NCBI GenBank assembly: GCA_013399305.1
Contig: VXAI01000066.1
Coordinates: 1,236,374 to 1,300,373, forward strand
Direction: 5' to 3'
Origin: Rostratula benghalensis
Taxonomy: Eukaryota > Chordata > Aves > Charadriiformes > Rostratulidae
Length of the DNA: 64,000 nt
The position numbers and the translations under genes are program-made. The notes below the pieces were generated by a model that worked only from the letters and a program-made list of their open reading frames with translations, made no database searches and was not told the origin of the DNA. Shown piece by piece: positions 24,419 through 36,976 of this stretch; positions within the stretch are counted from its first letter, which is position 1; each line of letters starts with the position of its first letter.

Positions 24419-24832
24419 CTACAGGTCTTCCACATCGATGTGTGAGTACAGTTCACTCAGTTTCTCAAACTTTGGTCCCCACTCCCTAATGTCATCATAC
24501 ACTACACCCTCACCCAGTCCAGAGGAGCTCGGGGTGCTCAGACCGCTCGCGACCGAACCTTCTCCTTCGGTGCAGAACACCTGCAGCGAGTCTTGGGGCA
24601 CCTCCTGGGGATGGCAGTCGGTGTCTCTGAGCACCTCCGACAGGTACTGACCCAAGTCTGCACTGGTGAAAGGGAAGGCTGCAGTCGCTGGTGGCTTGGC
24701 CTGCTCCTGCCTGCCTGGGGACGCTTCGCTGCGGAAACTGCTCAGTCCTGTCAGCTTTTCTTTCTTCTCGTAGAGGGAATAGGCTGGGCTGGTTTGAATG
24801 GAGACCTGCAGTTCTGCCATGTTGTATGCATC
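24419..24832 (-). CDS. type III cadherin terminal exon: beta-catenin-binding tail
   Basis: Stop codon at 24419-24421; acceptor ctccag just above 24832. It begins DAYNMAELQVSIQTSPAYSL. It contains SADLGQYLSEVLRDTD and ends YDDIREWGPKFEKLSELY followed by SHIDVEDL. The acidic/aromatic C-terminal block is the classical beta-catenin binding site, with a Ser-rich stretch (SGLSTPSSSGLGEG) just before it. An internal Met at 24820 is not a start. The exon is GC-richer than its introns. Confidence 0.96.
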   Translation of the reverse strand, partial: DAYNMAELQVSIQTSPAYSLYEKKEKLTGLSSFRSEASPGRQEQAKPPATAAFPFTSADLGQYLSEVLRDTDCHPQEVPQDSLQVFCTEGEGSVASGLSTPSSSGLGEGVVYDDIREWGPKFEKLSELYSHIDVEDL

Positions 24833-27800
24833 CTGGAGTGAGAAACCATCACGTTAAATTAATACTCTCAATAGGTCCCAGAATTTCTCATTCCAGTGGA
24901 AATAAAGAAGGATGGCTGTCCTGAGACAGTCCATTTGGTGTGAACACAGGAAGCATTGGCTTGTTCAACCAACTCTGCAACCTGCAACACAACTAAGAAA
25001 GCCAAAACCCACCAAGCAGACGAGAATGCATGAGGAATCCCTGTGCAATTAGGTTCAGAATCAAGTCTGATTTCATAGTAGAAGCGAAATAAAAATGACA
25101 GAAATGTCCAAATTTTTGTTCTAAACTTCAGATATGAATACTTTTTTCATCATTAAACACTGATACTGAGTCTGGCAACAAAGGTGAGAAATGTTATTAA
25201 CAAATAGCATGTTAAAAGATATTTTTCTGCATTCATAGTTTAAACATCAATTGTGATTCCTGTTATGAGTCTGTGGAATAATGGCTAGTTACAGTCTATG
25301 GAAGTGGCATGATTGTAAAAGCCTGTAACAAACAAACAAACAAAATCTCTTCCCGTGCAGAAGCAGCTCATGCTGTCTGGTAATTGTGCCAAAGTTCCTG
25401 AAGTGCAGCTCCTGTCACTAGAGCTACCCCTACTGCAGGTGCTAATTTGCAATAACTGATCAGAATCATTATGCCAGCTGAAAGAAACTAAAAAAAATGT
25501 CTTGTCCTACAGCATCTTTCACCTTCCTGCAATCCAAAGGTTGTGTCTCTGGACTTATTTACAGGCCAAAGAAGAAAGTTGGGCTGCAAGAGACAGAGTT
25601 CATTAGAGCAAAGAAGTAATTATTTGTATTGCTCATCTGAATAGTAGCTGTTGGTGACAGAGCTGTCAAATCAGCACTTTTGGAAAGATCACATTTATTC
25701 TCTCACACGCTGAATTGCTCATAACTATTTTATAGGAGATTATCCCAGGCAATCTTGGTGAGCTTTGCTAAATTTTGATCAGCGACAAGAGAACTGCTTC
25801 CAAAAAACCCCCACCTGCACTCAAGAAGCCCTGTAAGTGGCAAGACTTGGGACAGGACTGCAGTACAGACCCACTGGTGATTTCTATTCGTCCAGAGTCT
25901 CCAGAGTGTTGGTGACAGCCAGTGTGAGACCTGCAGCCTGGGTGCCCATCCTAGGTACGTGCTAAGGAAGCGAAGCTACGGTATGTCCCCACTACAAACA
26001 TTTTATAATAGCACGGCTACCAGTATAATCACTAAAAAAAGGCAACTTTTAGTCCTACAAAACCTGAATGGGAGTTTGTCCAAATACAGATTTAATTATG
26101 ATGCCTTCAGTGAACCAGATTATGCTAAAATCGTACTTCACTGCTATTAGTTCTTCATTAAAATGGCACGTTTCCTCAGGTTATATAATACTGCTCCTAG
26201 GCTGGCAGTTTACAAACCTCAGTTACAAAGGAAAAGCATTTAAAAGAAAAGTCATTAGCTCAGTTAGCCAACAGTCTCCTCTTAATTGTAACATAACACA
26301 AGGATCCTTACTTGGTCTTGTTCCCCACCCCCTTCTTCATTGTAGTTGAGGATATTTTCTCTGATGTCCTCCAAATCCTCGCGATGCGCAGGTACGTGAT
26401 CAACTCCTTCATTCAGGCCTTTGTCACTCTTCCAGCGAGCCCACAAGAATACAGCACTGAACAGAGCTGTGTGAACACACAGGAGCAAAACAGAACATCA
26501 CTCACAAACAAATAACCACGTACATAGAGCAGTGCTGCAGTAGTGGTTTGCAGTCACAGCCAGCAAAGGCTGTAGTTTTGCATTTCTCAGCAAATGTTTG
26601 ACTTTTTGCACTCTTCAGCGTAGTTACAAGTGAACACTAGAAACAGAAGAAAAGGCCTTTAAAGAGCATTTTAAAATACCCTCTAAAGTACAACTTTGAA
26701 GTTGTTAAAGAACTGAAGTGGTTTTCAGAGACATACTTACTGTAACGAGGTAAAGTTTTTCAGAGAAAATGTATACAAACAGGTAGCACTTAGGTAACAA
26801 TGTGTTGACAGTAACAGAATTACACAGAAATTAAGCACAAGATGACAAGACAAAAGAGGAAATTACTTTTAGGTATTTTACTAGGGAAAAAAAAATCAGG
26901 CACATTTTGCCTTAGCAATCATGAACTGAAACATTTTTCTTAAATTACACACTGACAGTTGTAAAGGTTCAATATCAGATACTGACCATTATGTAAACAG
27001 AGACTTGTGTACTGCTGTATTACCAACTCTATCAAATTGACAAAAGCTCGTCAAACCACTGGATACCAGAAACTAACAGCACAGTGAATTAGAGAGAGCA
27101 GAATCTCCCACAGGATCCCTACACGGCAGAGTGCAGCTCTGTGCAGCAGCATCCAGATAACCCTGGGGCTGAGACTGCTGTGCTCTGGGATGTGGGCTAT
27201 AGGCCCTTCGATGAATCAATGCATCTGAAATGTGTATGTTCCTCCTCCTCTCCCTGTCCCCCAAACTTGCAGAAACATGTCACACAGATTTTCCCATATG
27301 ACTTCTTGGCAAAGTAATTTTTTAGCTGAGCTGATGTTGAGATACTCAAGAAGTTTTAAAGATGTTTTACATCTCTTCTATTTTGACTGCTAATAAAAAG
27401 CCAATGCTTAATATGAATATAGCCTGTATCCCAAGAATGTAAACCACAGGTACCCCCACTGAAGACAGTATCTTTTCCATATAGATACCAACAGTGTAAG
27501 CTCCTGCCTGACTGTCATTAAACAGTGCTGTCATTAAAAGCAATCTGTGAAGTTTATTGTTTCTTTGAGATAGGGCAATTGCAAGCCCCAAAGTATCACG
27601 GTGTCTGTGACTGGACAAAAGGAGCTGAAGCCTCTCCCTGGCAGGGAGGGGTGAGAAGGTTCGTCTGGCATCAAACCCGTGTGAAGCTGCCCTGGTATTG
27701 ATTTACTTGCCAAATGGTTCCATATTTGAATTTAAAACATGTAATCAGATGTCAGAAAAACAGCTTCTCTAATCTATTGGAAATGTACAAGTTTATAATT

Positions 27801-30800
27801 TAATTAGAATAGCATTAATTCATCATTTTTAAGTGCATTACCCCTCTCTGGATGCTGTGTAAGAGAAATGGCATCTAAAATCTTGAGAACAAGGGATTTT
27901 ATTAAAAATTCTCCTAACAAAAGTTACAGTTGTGTGGCAAAAGCGCTGTTAACCACATCTGCTAGAATTTTCACAGCAATGCACACCACTTGGTTAAAAC
28001 CAATGGTTACTAACTCATCATTTAGACCCAAAAGATTAGTACGATTAGTAGCTAAAATATACTGTTGTTTTTTCAGTCAGGTTCAGTCAAGCACAGGCAG
28101 CAACACCGAGACAGCTCACAATAAAACTGCTCTGACACAGAACACTCCCTCCTTTACGTAGTGATCTCTCAATGTCCACTGCCATTCCAGAAGCTGAGAA
28201 ACCAGTCAGCTTCCCACACCATTTGCTGTTCGTATTTGCATGGCAAACACAGTATTACCAGAGCTGGGGAATTGATAGTATTTCAGGTAGCTACAGATGG
28301 ATGCAAAGTAGTCCACAATACATTTTCATACTCTTAGTACGACCTCTGAATTAAGCTTAACCTTGCAAGCCATGAGAAAAACCCTACATCCTTACTCAGC
28401 CAAACTTTCATGAAAACTGAACAAACAAGGACTCAAGGGCATGATTCTTCCTCGCTAATGAGATCATTCTGTGTCTTCTCTCCTCTTTTTGAGACCCAAT
28501 GCCCAAACCTGAAAATGGTTGAGGAAGCCAAAAGCAGCTTTTCAGAGGTGTGACCCAACTGGTTAGATACAAGAGACTACTTCCTGTCAGACCACGTGTA
28601 TTCCTGTCAGAGTATAGACTGAAAAATCTGTTTCATACTCAGTAATATTTTAAACAATATTGATCTGGTAGCAATTTCCACTCAATAGACTGTACTTCCA
28701 ATTATGCATCTGAACGGTTCCTTAGTAATGAAGGGAAAATGTGCAGAAAATAAAACTGCAAATCCTTTCCATTGCTCACAAATGTTGACCCATTAACAAT
28801 ACGTGCACAGGGTGATGGTATTACTGGTGGACCTGAGACCATGGCAAAAAAATGAAGGCAGAGTCAAGTCTCCATTAGGAAACTGAGTTTTTCACAGGAG
28901 GATGAGATGAAGAACTATTCAGGACAAGATGGATAAATGAGTTCACCAAAGGTAATACAAGATGTAGTTGCCGTAGCTACCTAACAGTGCCAAAAAGCAA
29001 ATGCAGATGGCAAACATGGAACTAAAGCTCAGGCCTGTCTCCTGGTGAAAGATCGCCAGTGTGATTTCACAGTTACGTCCAGTGTAGCCATCAGGGCAGT
29101 GGCATTGGAAGTTGGTTGGTGACTGTGAGAAGCAGGTACCATAGTTACAGGGCCTTTTAGCACAGGCAGTGTAGACACACCGTCTACCAGTGGCATTCTC
29201 CACGATCATGTGTCCCGGAGGGCAACTGAAAAGGCAAAGGCAAAATGAACCATTAAACTTGGAGAAAAGTAGGCACAAAAGACAGAATTGAAGACGTTAA
29301 AATAGTCTTTGTTGACACTCTATATACAGTTTCTGAAGTAGCTACTTGCAGAAAGTTACTTAGAACAATTACCAGATTGTAGTGTTTTCTAAAGCAGTCG
29401 TACAACAACAAGCTCCACAACTTCAAGCTCTTACATCTGAGGTTTTCAGAACTCATGTAGTTCTGCCAGTTACTGCAAGATTACCCATTGAAAAACAGCT
29501 GAATTGGGACTGCAGTTCTGTCCAGGCAGGACAAGCTATACCATGTTCTTTGTGTTTCCATCACAGTGAATTTCCAGAAAAAAAAATACATTTCTAGAGA
29601 ACTCCATTAGTGTGGACAGTAGCAGCCAGTAATGCTTAAAGTGTGTGTTTTCCTACACAACTAACTTGAATCAGGGTTGTCCTAACCTCAGCCCCAGCCA
29701 CACACAAGGACTCTGAGCTTAATGATACAGTGCTTCTACTATGCAACTTGAGTAGCCTGTAAGGGAACAGGGGTCACAGCTTAAGACAGTGCAAGAACTC
29801 AGACACTAACAAAAGCAAGCACACCTGCATTGCACTGCACAAGCTTCACAAGACAGCTAGCCATGCTAGTGTTCCATCTACTCCAGCTACCTTATCCTCT
29901 TTTCCTGGTTTACAGGAGTTACAAACATGCTGGATTTGCTATTGTTCTTTAAACACTTTCAATTAAGACAGGCAGCCAAATCAATGGAGAATAAGGTAAT
30001 TTACATCAGGTAAGGGTAGCACCTAAAAGGACAGTGTTGTCTGAGAAACTTGATGCCTATGCAGACACACAGCTTAGTGTTTCACTGTGGTTCAGCTGAT
30101 TTGATGAGATTGCCAGTGGCAGCCATCAAGATGCACACTTCAGCATCTACCCTTTCCCACCTGATTCTGGAGGGGTTTATGTTTTTATTTCCACCAATTA
30201 CCTGCATTTGTGCATCATCCACAAATCAATACAAATAAGTTCCTGGTTACAAGGGTTATTCCTACAAGCATCTGAAGAACAGCCTTCTTTGACACCTTGG
30301 GCACTCAGTACTGACACCAGCTCCTTCACGTGAGTATCCAGAGGGATCCTGTAGTTATTAAATCTGACATCCTTCATACATCCTGAGGCAAGGCACAAAG
30401 AGGCTGTTTTAAATGCCATTAACAAGAATGATTTGAAGCAGCTGTAAGATTTGGAAGTTTATGTTTAACAAAGGACCCAAGCTACCCAAGTTTAAATCTA
30501 GGACTGTATTTACCAATAGCATTGTTCTCCATTTTTTGACTTAATGCGTCAAAAGTTTTCATCAAGGTTCCCTAGTGTTTTCCAGAAGAACCAAGTGCTG
30601 CTGCAGGTCCCTGCCTGCTTGTGTTCAAGACAGTGGAACATGTATCCCTTCATTAAAATTTCGATAGAAAAGTCCAAGTATTGTGGAAATCTGTTATATT
30701 CTTCAGTGTGCACCAGTATAAATTGTGGTTTGTTGGCTTTTAATTGTAGTTTACAACTTAACTTTATAGAAAAGCAAACCACAAATAATGGTGAGACTGC

Positions 30801-33800
30801 CTAGGGGCACTAATTGGAATTTTGCATCAATTTCATATGCATGAGATGGCTCAGCATAAAAGCATATACCTTGATGAATTAGGTACATTGTGTAACTTAA
30901 AAACTCTTAAAGTTTCAGACGCTTCACAGCAACATCATTTGTCCTAATTAAAATGATCTTCGTGTAACCATTTGAACTTCTTTAATCTATTTACTTAAAA
31001 CCAAATACTACCATAAACAAAAGTTCAAGATAACATCCCTAGTTCTCAACATAAACTCTAGTTATTTAAATACTTCTACTGCAACAATAGAAAACAATCT
31101 TTTTTTAATAATTTGTGATACACTTGTGTTTCAAGTTGTTATTCTGTTTAATGCGTATACTTTTTACTCATTTTCTCCTCCCTTTTGTGTTACTGAAATA
31201 CGTTTATCTGGTGAAAGCATTACCACCTTCTTTAAAATGGATTTACCAGAATCTGGTTTAAAAGCACAGGAGAGGAGACAGGCAGATGCCAGATGCATTT
31301 AACCAAGTAACGGTGTGTGTCTTCCTTGTCAATATAAAAGATATTCTGCGTAACTGCACATTACTGGGATTTTAGGTGAAGGGTGAGCTGCCCACTGAGG
31401 CAGGAGCAAAAAGCTGTTATGGATATCTTAACCTTATATTTCTCTGTATTTCTCTTTTGTGTAACTATTAAATTTCCCTACACTCAGTTGCTAAAAATTT
31501 AAATTGTTAGCTCTAACTAATAAACCATTTATAATTGTAGTTAATGCTTCAACCATGCCTGCAAAATCCAGTAATACAAAGGTAGTGCCTAAGGGTAATA
31601 AACCAGAGTTTGTCAGGCGCTATGGGAATGTTCCTTTCAGCGGAGGGAGAGCTGTATTTGGTAGGGCAGGAGAGCTGCTGAATGGACTGGATAGAACCAT
31701 GCAGTGAACCCATCCTGTGGATCTAAAGCAATGAGCCGTCCACAGTCCACCTGGGAGAAGCTTGTGGATCTCCAGTTGCAAATGCTCTACATACAGCTGT
31801 GTGAAGGGGTTACCATCTTTACTCCAAGTCCAGTTGCTAATAATTCCCTGCTGTACCTTTTTCATAGTCAGAACAGTATATTTGTCCCTTTTACAAAGCC
31901 TTGTGCAAGAAATTTTTTTACTTTAGGCTCTATATAAACAAGAAAGCTTCCATATGCCTACAAAGTACCAATAAACCTTAATTTTTATACGTCCATATTT
32001 TGAACAGTAAGATCAAGAATTCTTTACCTTGAAAACTCTTGTTTTGATTGAATGGATAGGTGTTTCCAAGGACAAAGCTGCTGGGGTCAATCACAATCTC
32101 CTTGTAGATTCCTGCTGCTTTCAGAATTTCTCTCTTCCCGCCTCCTTCATAAAGGCGAAGAGTAAATTCATTTTCATTTCTCTCCAGTGTGATATGATGC
32201 CATTCACCGTTATCAATGTGGTAGGAAGGAAGGCTTACAGAATAGTCTCCATCACCCAGATTATATGAGACCACTAAGAAACCCTGAACAACCTTGTGGA
32301 AAATTAACAAAGTAGTAAGAAAAAGAAGAAAAGTCATCACCTGATATTTCATATTGACCTGTAACTGACACATTACTTGAACCAAGACTTGTATGTAATC
32401 ATCAATCATAAAACACTTGTTTAAATTTAGGGTGTGTTTACACTGTGGGTACAGTATGATACAAAGACACTTCAGGTGCCACTGAACTAGGCAACCTAAA
32501 CATTGGCAGCGGTGTACTCACAGTATGTAATTCACTCAGAGTAATTTTACCCTGCTTCTCTCTCAAACAAATTTATGGCTTCTTCAAATGGTTGAGAATC
32601 TGGTGTATCATTTCTACACTAACAGCTCAAACCATTTTAGCTAAAGAGGTGACTGGTTCAGTGGTACATACCAAATGAATAAAGTACCATTTTGAGAGTG
32701 ACATCATTACAACAGGCATCTTTCTTGGCAGGGTCTGAACTATGCAGAATTGGCCACTCATGACCACAGCTGAATGGGGCACCAGGGCAGACACACTACT
32801 CATCCTGTTCTGTACAGCAAACTTACTGCACTGTAGCTGGCAATAAATTCCTTTGAAATCCAAAGGGATACCATGGTTGCGCATCGATATCTTAACTAAA
32901 GGATCAGATCTGTAAGTGTTTATAAATTGAATTCCAAAGTTTATTTTCTTTAGCATAAACCATAAGGTTTCAGTTCTACTTCCAACTCTTAAGCTAAGGT
33001 TTCTCTGGGCTAACTATTCACCAACATTGATATAACCTTATGCTATCACTGTCTGGAATGCCTTGCTCACCTGTAGGGTGATATGTTCATCCTTATTTCG
33101 AGAGAACATGCTTGTGATGACACTGTCAGGCTGCCGTGTCCTAATCATGGCTTCAAACAGTGTCCTACGAGCAGGCACACTAACGGGAAGCTGATAACGA
33201 ATGTGACTTCCTGGCCCAAATGTATATTCTTTGGCAACTTAAAAGACAGGATAAAGACTTTAAATGATTCTGCAGGGAGAGGGAAGCATTGCTGTTTTCA
33301 TTATTTTCATAAGAAGAGGTGAAAAATAAAATAAAATTTTAATGCATAGCATGGATCCGTGTCCCTTTATCTATTTCCGTATCTTCCCCGATCACTCTCC
33401 TACTCCATCTTCCTCTGTAAAGAGGTGACTCTCTCCTGACTTGATTCTGCTACTGCTTCTCCTTGCAATGCTCACACAGGATGACAGCAGGAAAGCAGAA
33501 GCTCTGACCAAGACAAAAGAAGAGACTGCAAAGTATTAAGTTCCATAACAATTTTTTACCTGCTATTTTACAGTTGTCTTTTTGCTGCAAACTTTGGTTC
33601 CACAGGGGCTAAAGATCCTACTACACCAAAAGCACAGATCCTTTAGCCAATAGACTGTCTTCCAGACACCAGCAGAGCAGTAATTTCTAAGTCTAGCTGT
33701 GTAGTGATAATTCTGCACATTCAGTGTTATTGGTACACTCACATTTAATTTTTAGGTTATTAGATATTTCTGAAAATATACACAAATGTAAATTCAAAAA

Positions 33801-36800
33801 ATTGTTAGGAGAACAAATAACTTTGTGTGTAATTCTTTTGTCATGCAGTCTCCACTGCATAAACACCCTCAGGACTGAAGAAATTATCTGATACTGAGAA
33901 AGTAATTTCTCAAAGGGAATTAGAAAGAAATTGCTAAAAATCACAGGCAACTATATTGAAACATAGCTTTACACAACACAAGCATCAGAAACAACCTCAA
34001 CAATCACTTCCTGCAAACTTCTTAACTTTTCTCTATTGCAAAATTTGCCAGCCCATCAAGAATGTAACAGAAAAAGAGACTTCACCTTTATCACACCGAT
34101 AGCCATAGTAACCTGGCAAACAATGGCAAGCAAATGAGCCCCAGTCTCCAAGGCACCTCCCATGAGGACCACAGGAGGACAACCCCGTGGCCTCACAGCT
34201 CCCATCCGTCAGTGTGCAGCCGGGGAAGCTATTCAGGGACTCTGCAGGAGACTGAAGGTCATATACCTCCAAGAGAAAATTGTGTGACACCAAAATGTTA
34301 TTTAAGAAACACACGTACTTAATATTTAAAAAGAAATAGCTATATCACATAACAGTCTGTTCTTTATCTGCATTGCTTAAGATGCTAAGTTTGCTTTTTG
34401 ACATTCAGATTTCAACTTATTTTATCAAGACCACATTTTGCCTTTGAATAAACTCAACTGACAATAAAAGAAAAAAAACCCTAGTATTTCCTAAAAAAGC
34501 AGACAGCTGCCATAAGTATACCATTATACAACTGCCATTCAGAAGTTCCTTGAATGTGCAAAGCTTGGATGATAGCTCCATGAAGTAAGGGATAAACAAA
34601 GGCACAGCTTGTCTCACAGATAGATCTGTCTGCAATTGAGAAATAACCTTTCAATGTAGCTACTCTAATTATAACAGAAAAACCCAGAATTTCCTTGTAG
34701 TTTACACTGGCACGTGCAGGCACTGAATAAATTAATGGAAGCAAAAGTTCAGGTATAATACAAATCTCCTAGAAGTTTAATAAGGACCCTTATTTCTTTG
34801 TTAAAGTAAAATGTTACTCTTCTCTTACCTGAGTATCCAAGATGACATTGCGCAAACAACCAGAAAAGTGTTTATGTAGCAACTGTGGGTAGGAATATGG
34901 TAATGATTCTTTTACACCACCCAGCTGTAGAACATGGTTCACATTCAAATACCTTTTAAAATTACAAGAATAGTAAAAATAGATGTGAATTTACACTCAA
35001 ACATAGGCATTATATAATAAGGCAGGTAAATAAACATCTTTGTTGCATTACCAAATAATCAAGGCTTTATAAAATAACAAAAGAATGCAGCTATTTAATC
35101 TGCTTCTTTCTCTGAAACACAGTCAGTCAGTGAGCAGAGGCTGGTCTTTTAAAATATAGGGTAATTATTTTTCAAACATGACACAGCTCAAGTATCTTTA
35201 TTAATACAAAGGTTTCCCTAAAATATAACCTGAAGGTCCTAGAGAATAGCAAATGCTTTTATGCTCCTAGTCATTAATAACTTTGCTTCAGTTTTATAGG
35301 TAAAATATTCAAAGGCCTTAGAATAAACTTCCTGCCAGTGAATCTCCCGCAACGTACCTTGATCTTTGTGGAACAGACCCAAAAACTTCACAATTTGTAC
35401 GATCCTCAGTGGACAGCCATTTGCCTACTCCTTCTATCTCTGAAACAACTGCTGCACTGCAATGATCCAAAGTGAATCGAACATCCTACACCAAAACATA
35501 GCATTATTAAATTAAGAATTTCTGTAAAATTCAATAAATAAGATATCACATTTTCGTATTTTTCTGTTTGCATGCTATCAAGCAAAAAGGGTTGGGTTTT
35601 TCACTGCTCTGTTTTCCATCTTGCAATAGACAGTAAAGGCAAAATGGAACCATTTAACAAAGAAGACATTTAACTCAGCATTTCATTCATGCTTGTGAGT
35701 GTAGTTTAACCACTTGCACAAAAATTGTAACCGCATTTTCAAATAAAGAATTATCTGCTTTTTGTGCATAGGTAACGGATGTCAGTGTCCAAATGTGTAC
35801 ACTGAATGTGCAAATTACAACTAAGCCTTTATGCACATTGCACATGTGTTGGAGATCTTAAAAAACAGGAAAAAGATTCCCCTGGTCCTGGAATTTGGAT
35901 TACAACATAGGCAGATTTGGAACTGCCAATGGTGTCTTCCCAAAATTCCTATTATTTATCAAATCTACAAGCACAGGTAGAACAACACATATCATTACCC
36001 AGTCTGATTTTTCTACCCTCCTGTTTCTGCACAGGCTAATGCTATTGGAAATACAAATATCTTGACATGGGAAGAATAAAATCAAATAACTGACCTGACC
36101 ATTGGTTCTGACTTCTAGTCTATGCCATTTTTTGTCTGCTACGTTCAGGTAACTTGGAAACTGCAGCATCACAAAACCTGAGCCATGGCTCATCTTCAGC
36201 ACAGGAACACCATTGGAGAGTTCTAATACAACATTAAAAAGATTCAGCAATGAGAATCTTTCCATTTTGGATATATTAGCAGTTAGTGAATGCACTGATT
36301 TAATGGTTATTTCTGGTCACATAGAGTGGGGTTCACTACAGAAGAAATTAGAATTATGTTCTATGACTTCTATTATGCTGAAATATTCATTCAATATAGT
36401 GTTATACTTTAGATTATGCCACTTCTTTGTCAAAACTCTGGAACTAATTCCTAATAAGCAATCTGCAGTTTTATAATGCTTGAAAACAATTAACACATAC
36501 AGGTTTTACTCCCTCCCATCTTCTACTCAAATTTACAAGTAACTGCAAAATAAAGCAAAAAAGAGGTTAATGATTAACAATATCCAACAACTTAAGCATT
36601 CAATTAATTAAGCAAATATAAAACACCAACCATACCATGCATCTTGTATTAATTCACAAAAAAATAAGCAATAATAACCTTTTAAATATTCATCTACATA
36701 AAGCAATCAGTTCTACTTCTGTAGTGTATAAATTTACCTACAGTGGCACACTGTGGCTGGATTCATCCATCATCACATTGCCTATTTATAAAAAAGTGCA

Positions 36801-36945
36801 AAAATGCCCTGAGACTGAAAGCAGCTTAAGTGGGTTTCTTTTCTCACCAAACTAGGTAAGAATGACATGCAACTAAGATTGCATTAATCACGTAATACCT
36901 ATCTTCAAAGTACCTAAGCACTACTGTTTCCCTAGTGGGTGTGTG

Positions 36946-36976
<31 letters not shown>

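Noticed and set aside
24438..24924. Three + strand frames opposite the cadherin terminal exon
   Set aside because: They are shadows of the GC-rich coding exon on the other strand.
27367..27618. Hydrophobic 83-codon frame in a cadherin intron, possibly an alternative TM exon
   Set aside because: The genuine TM is already complete across the flanking exons in the right phase. This frame has no matching acceptor and donor that would join in frame with them.
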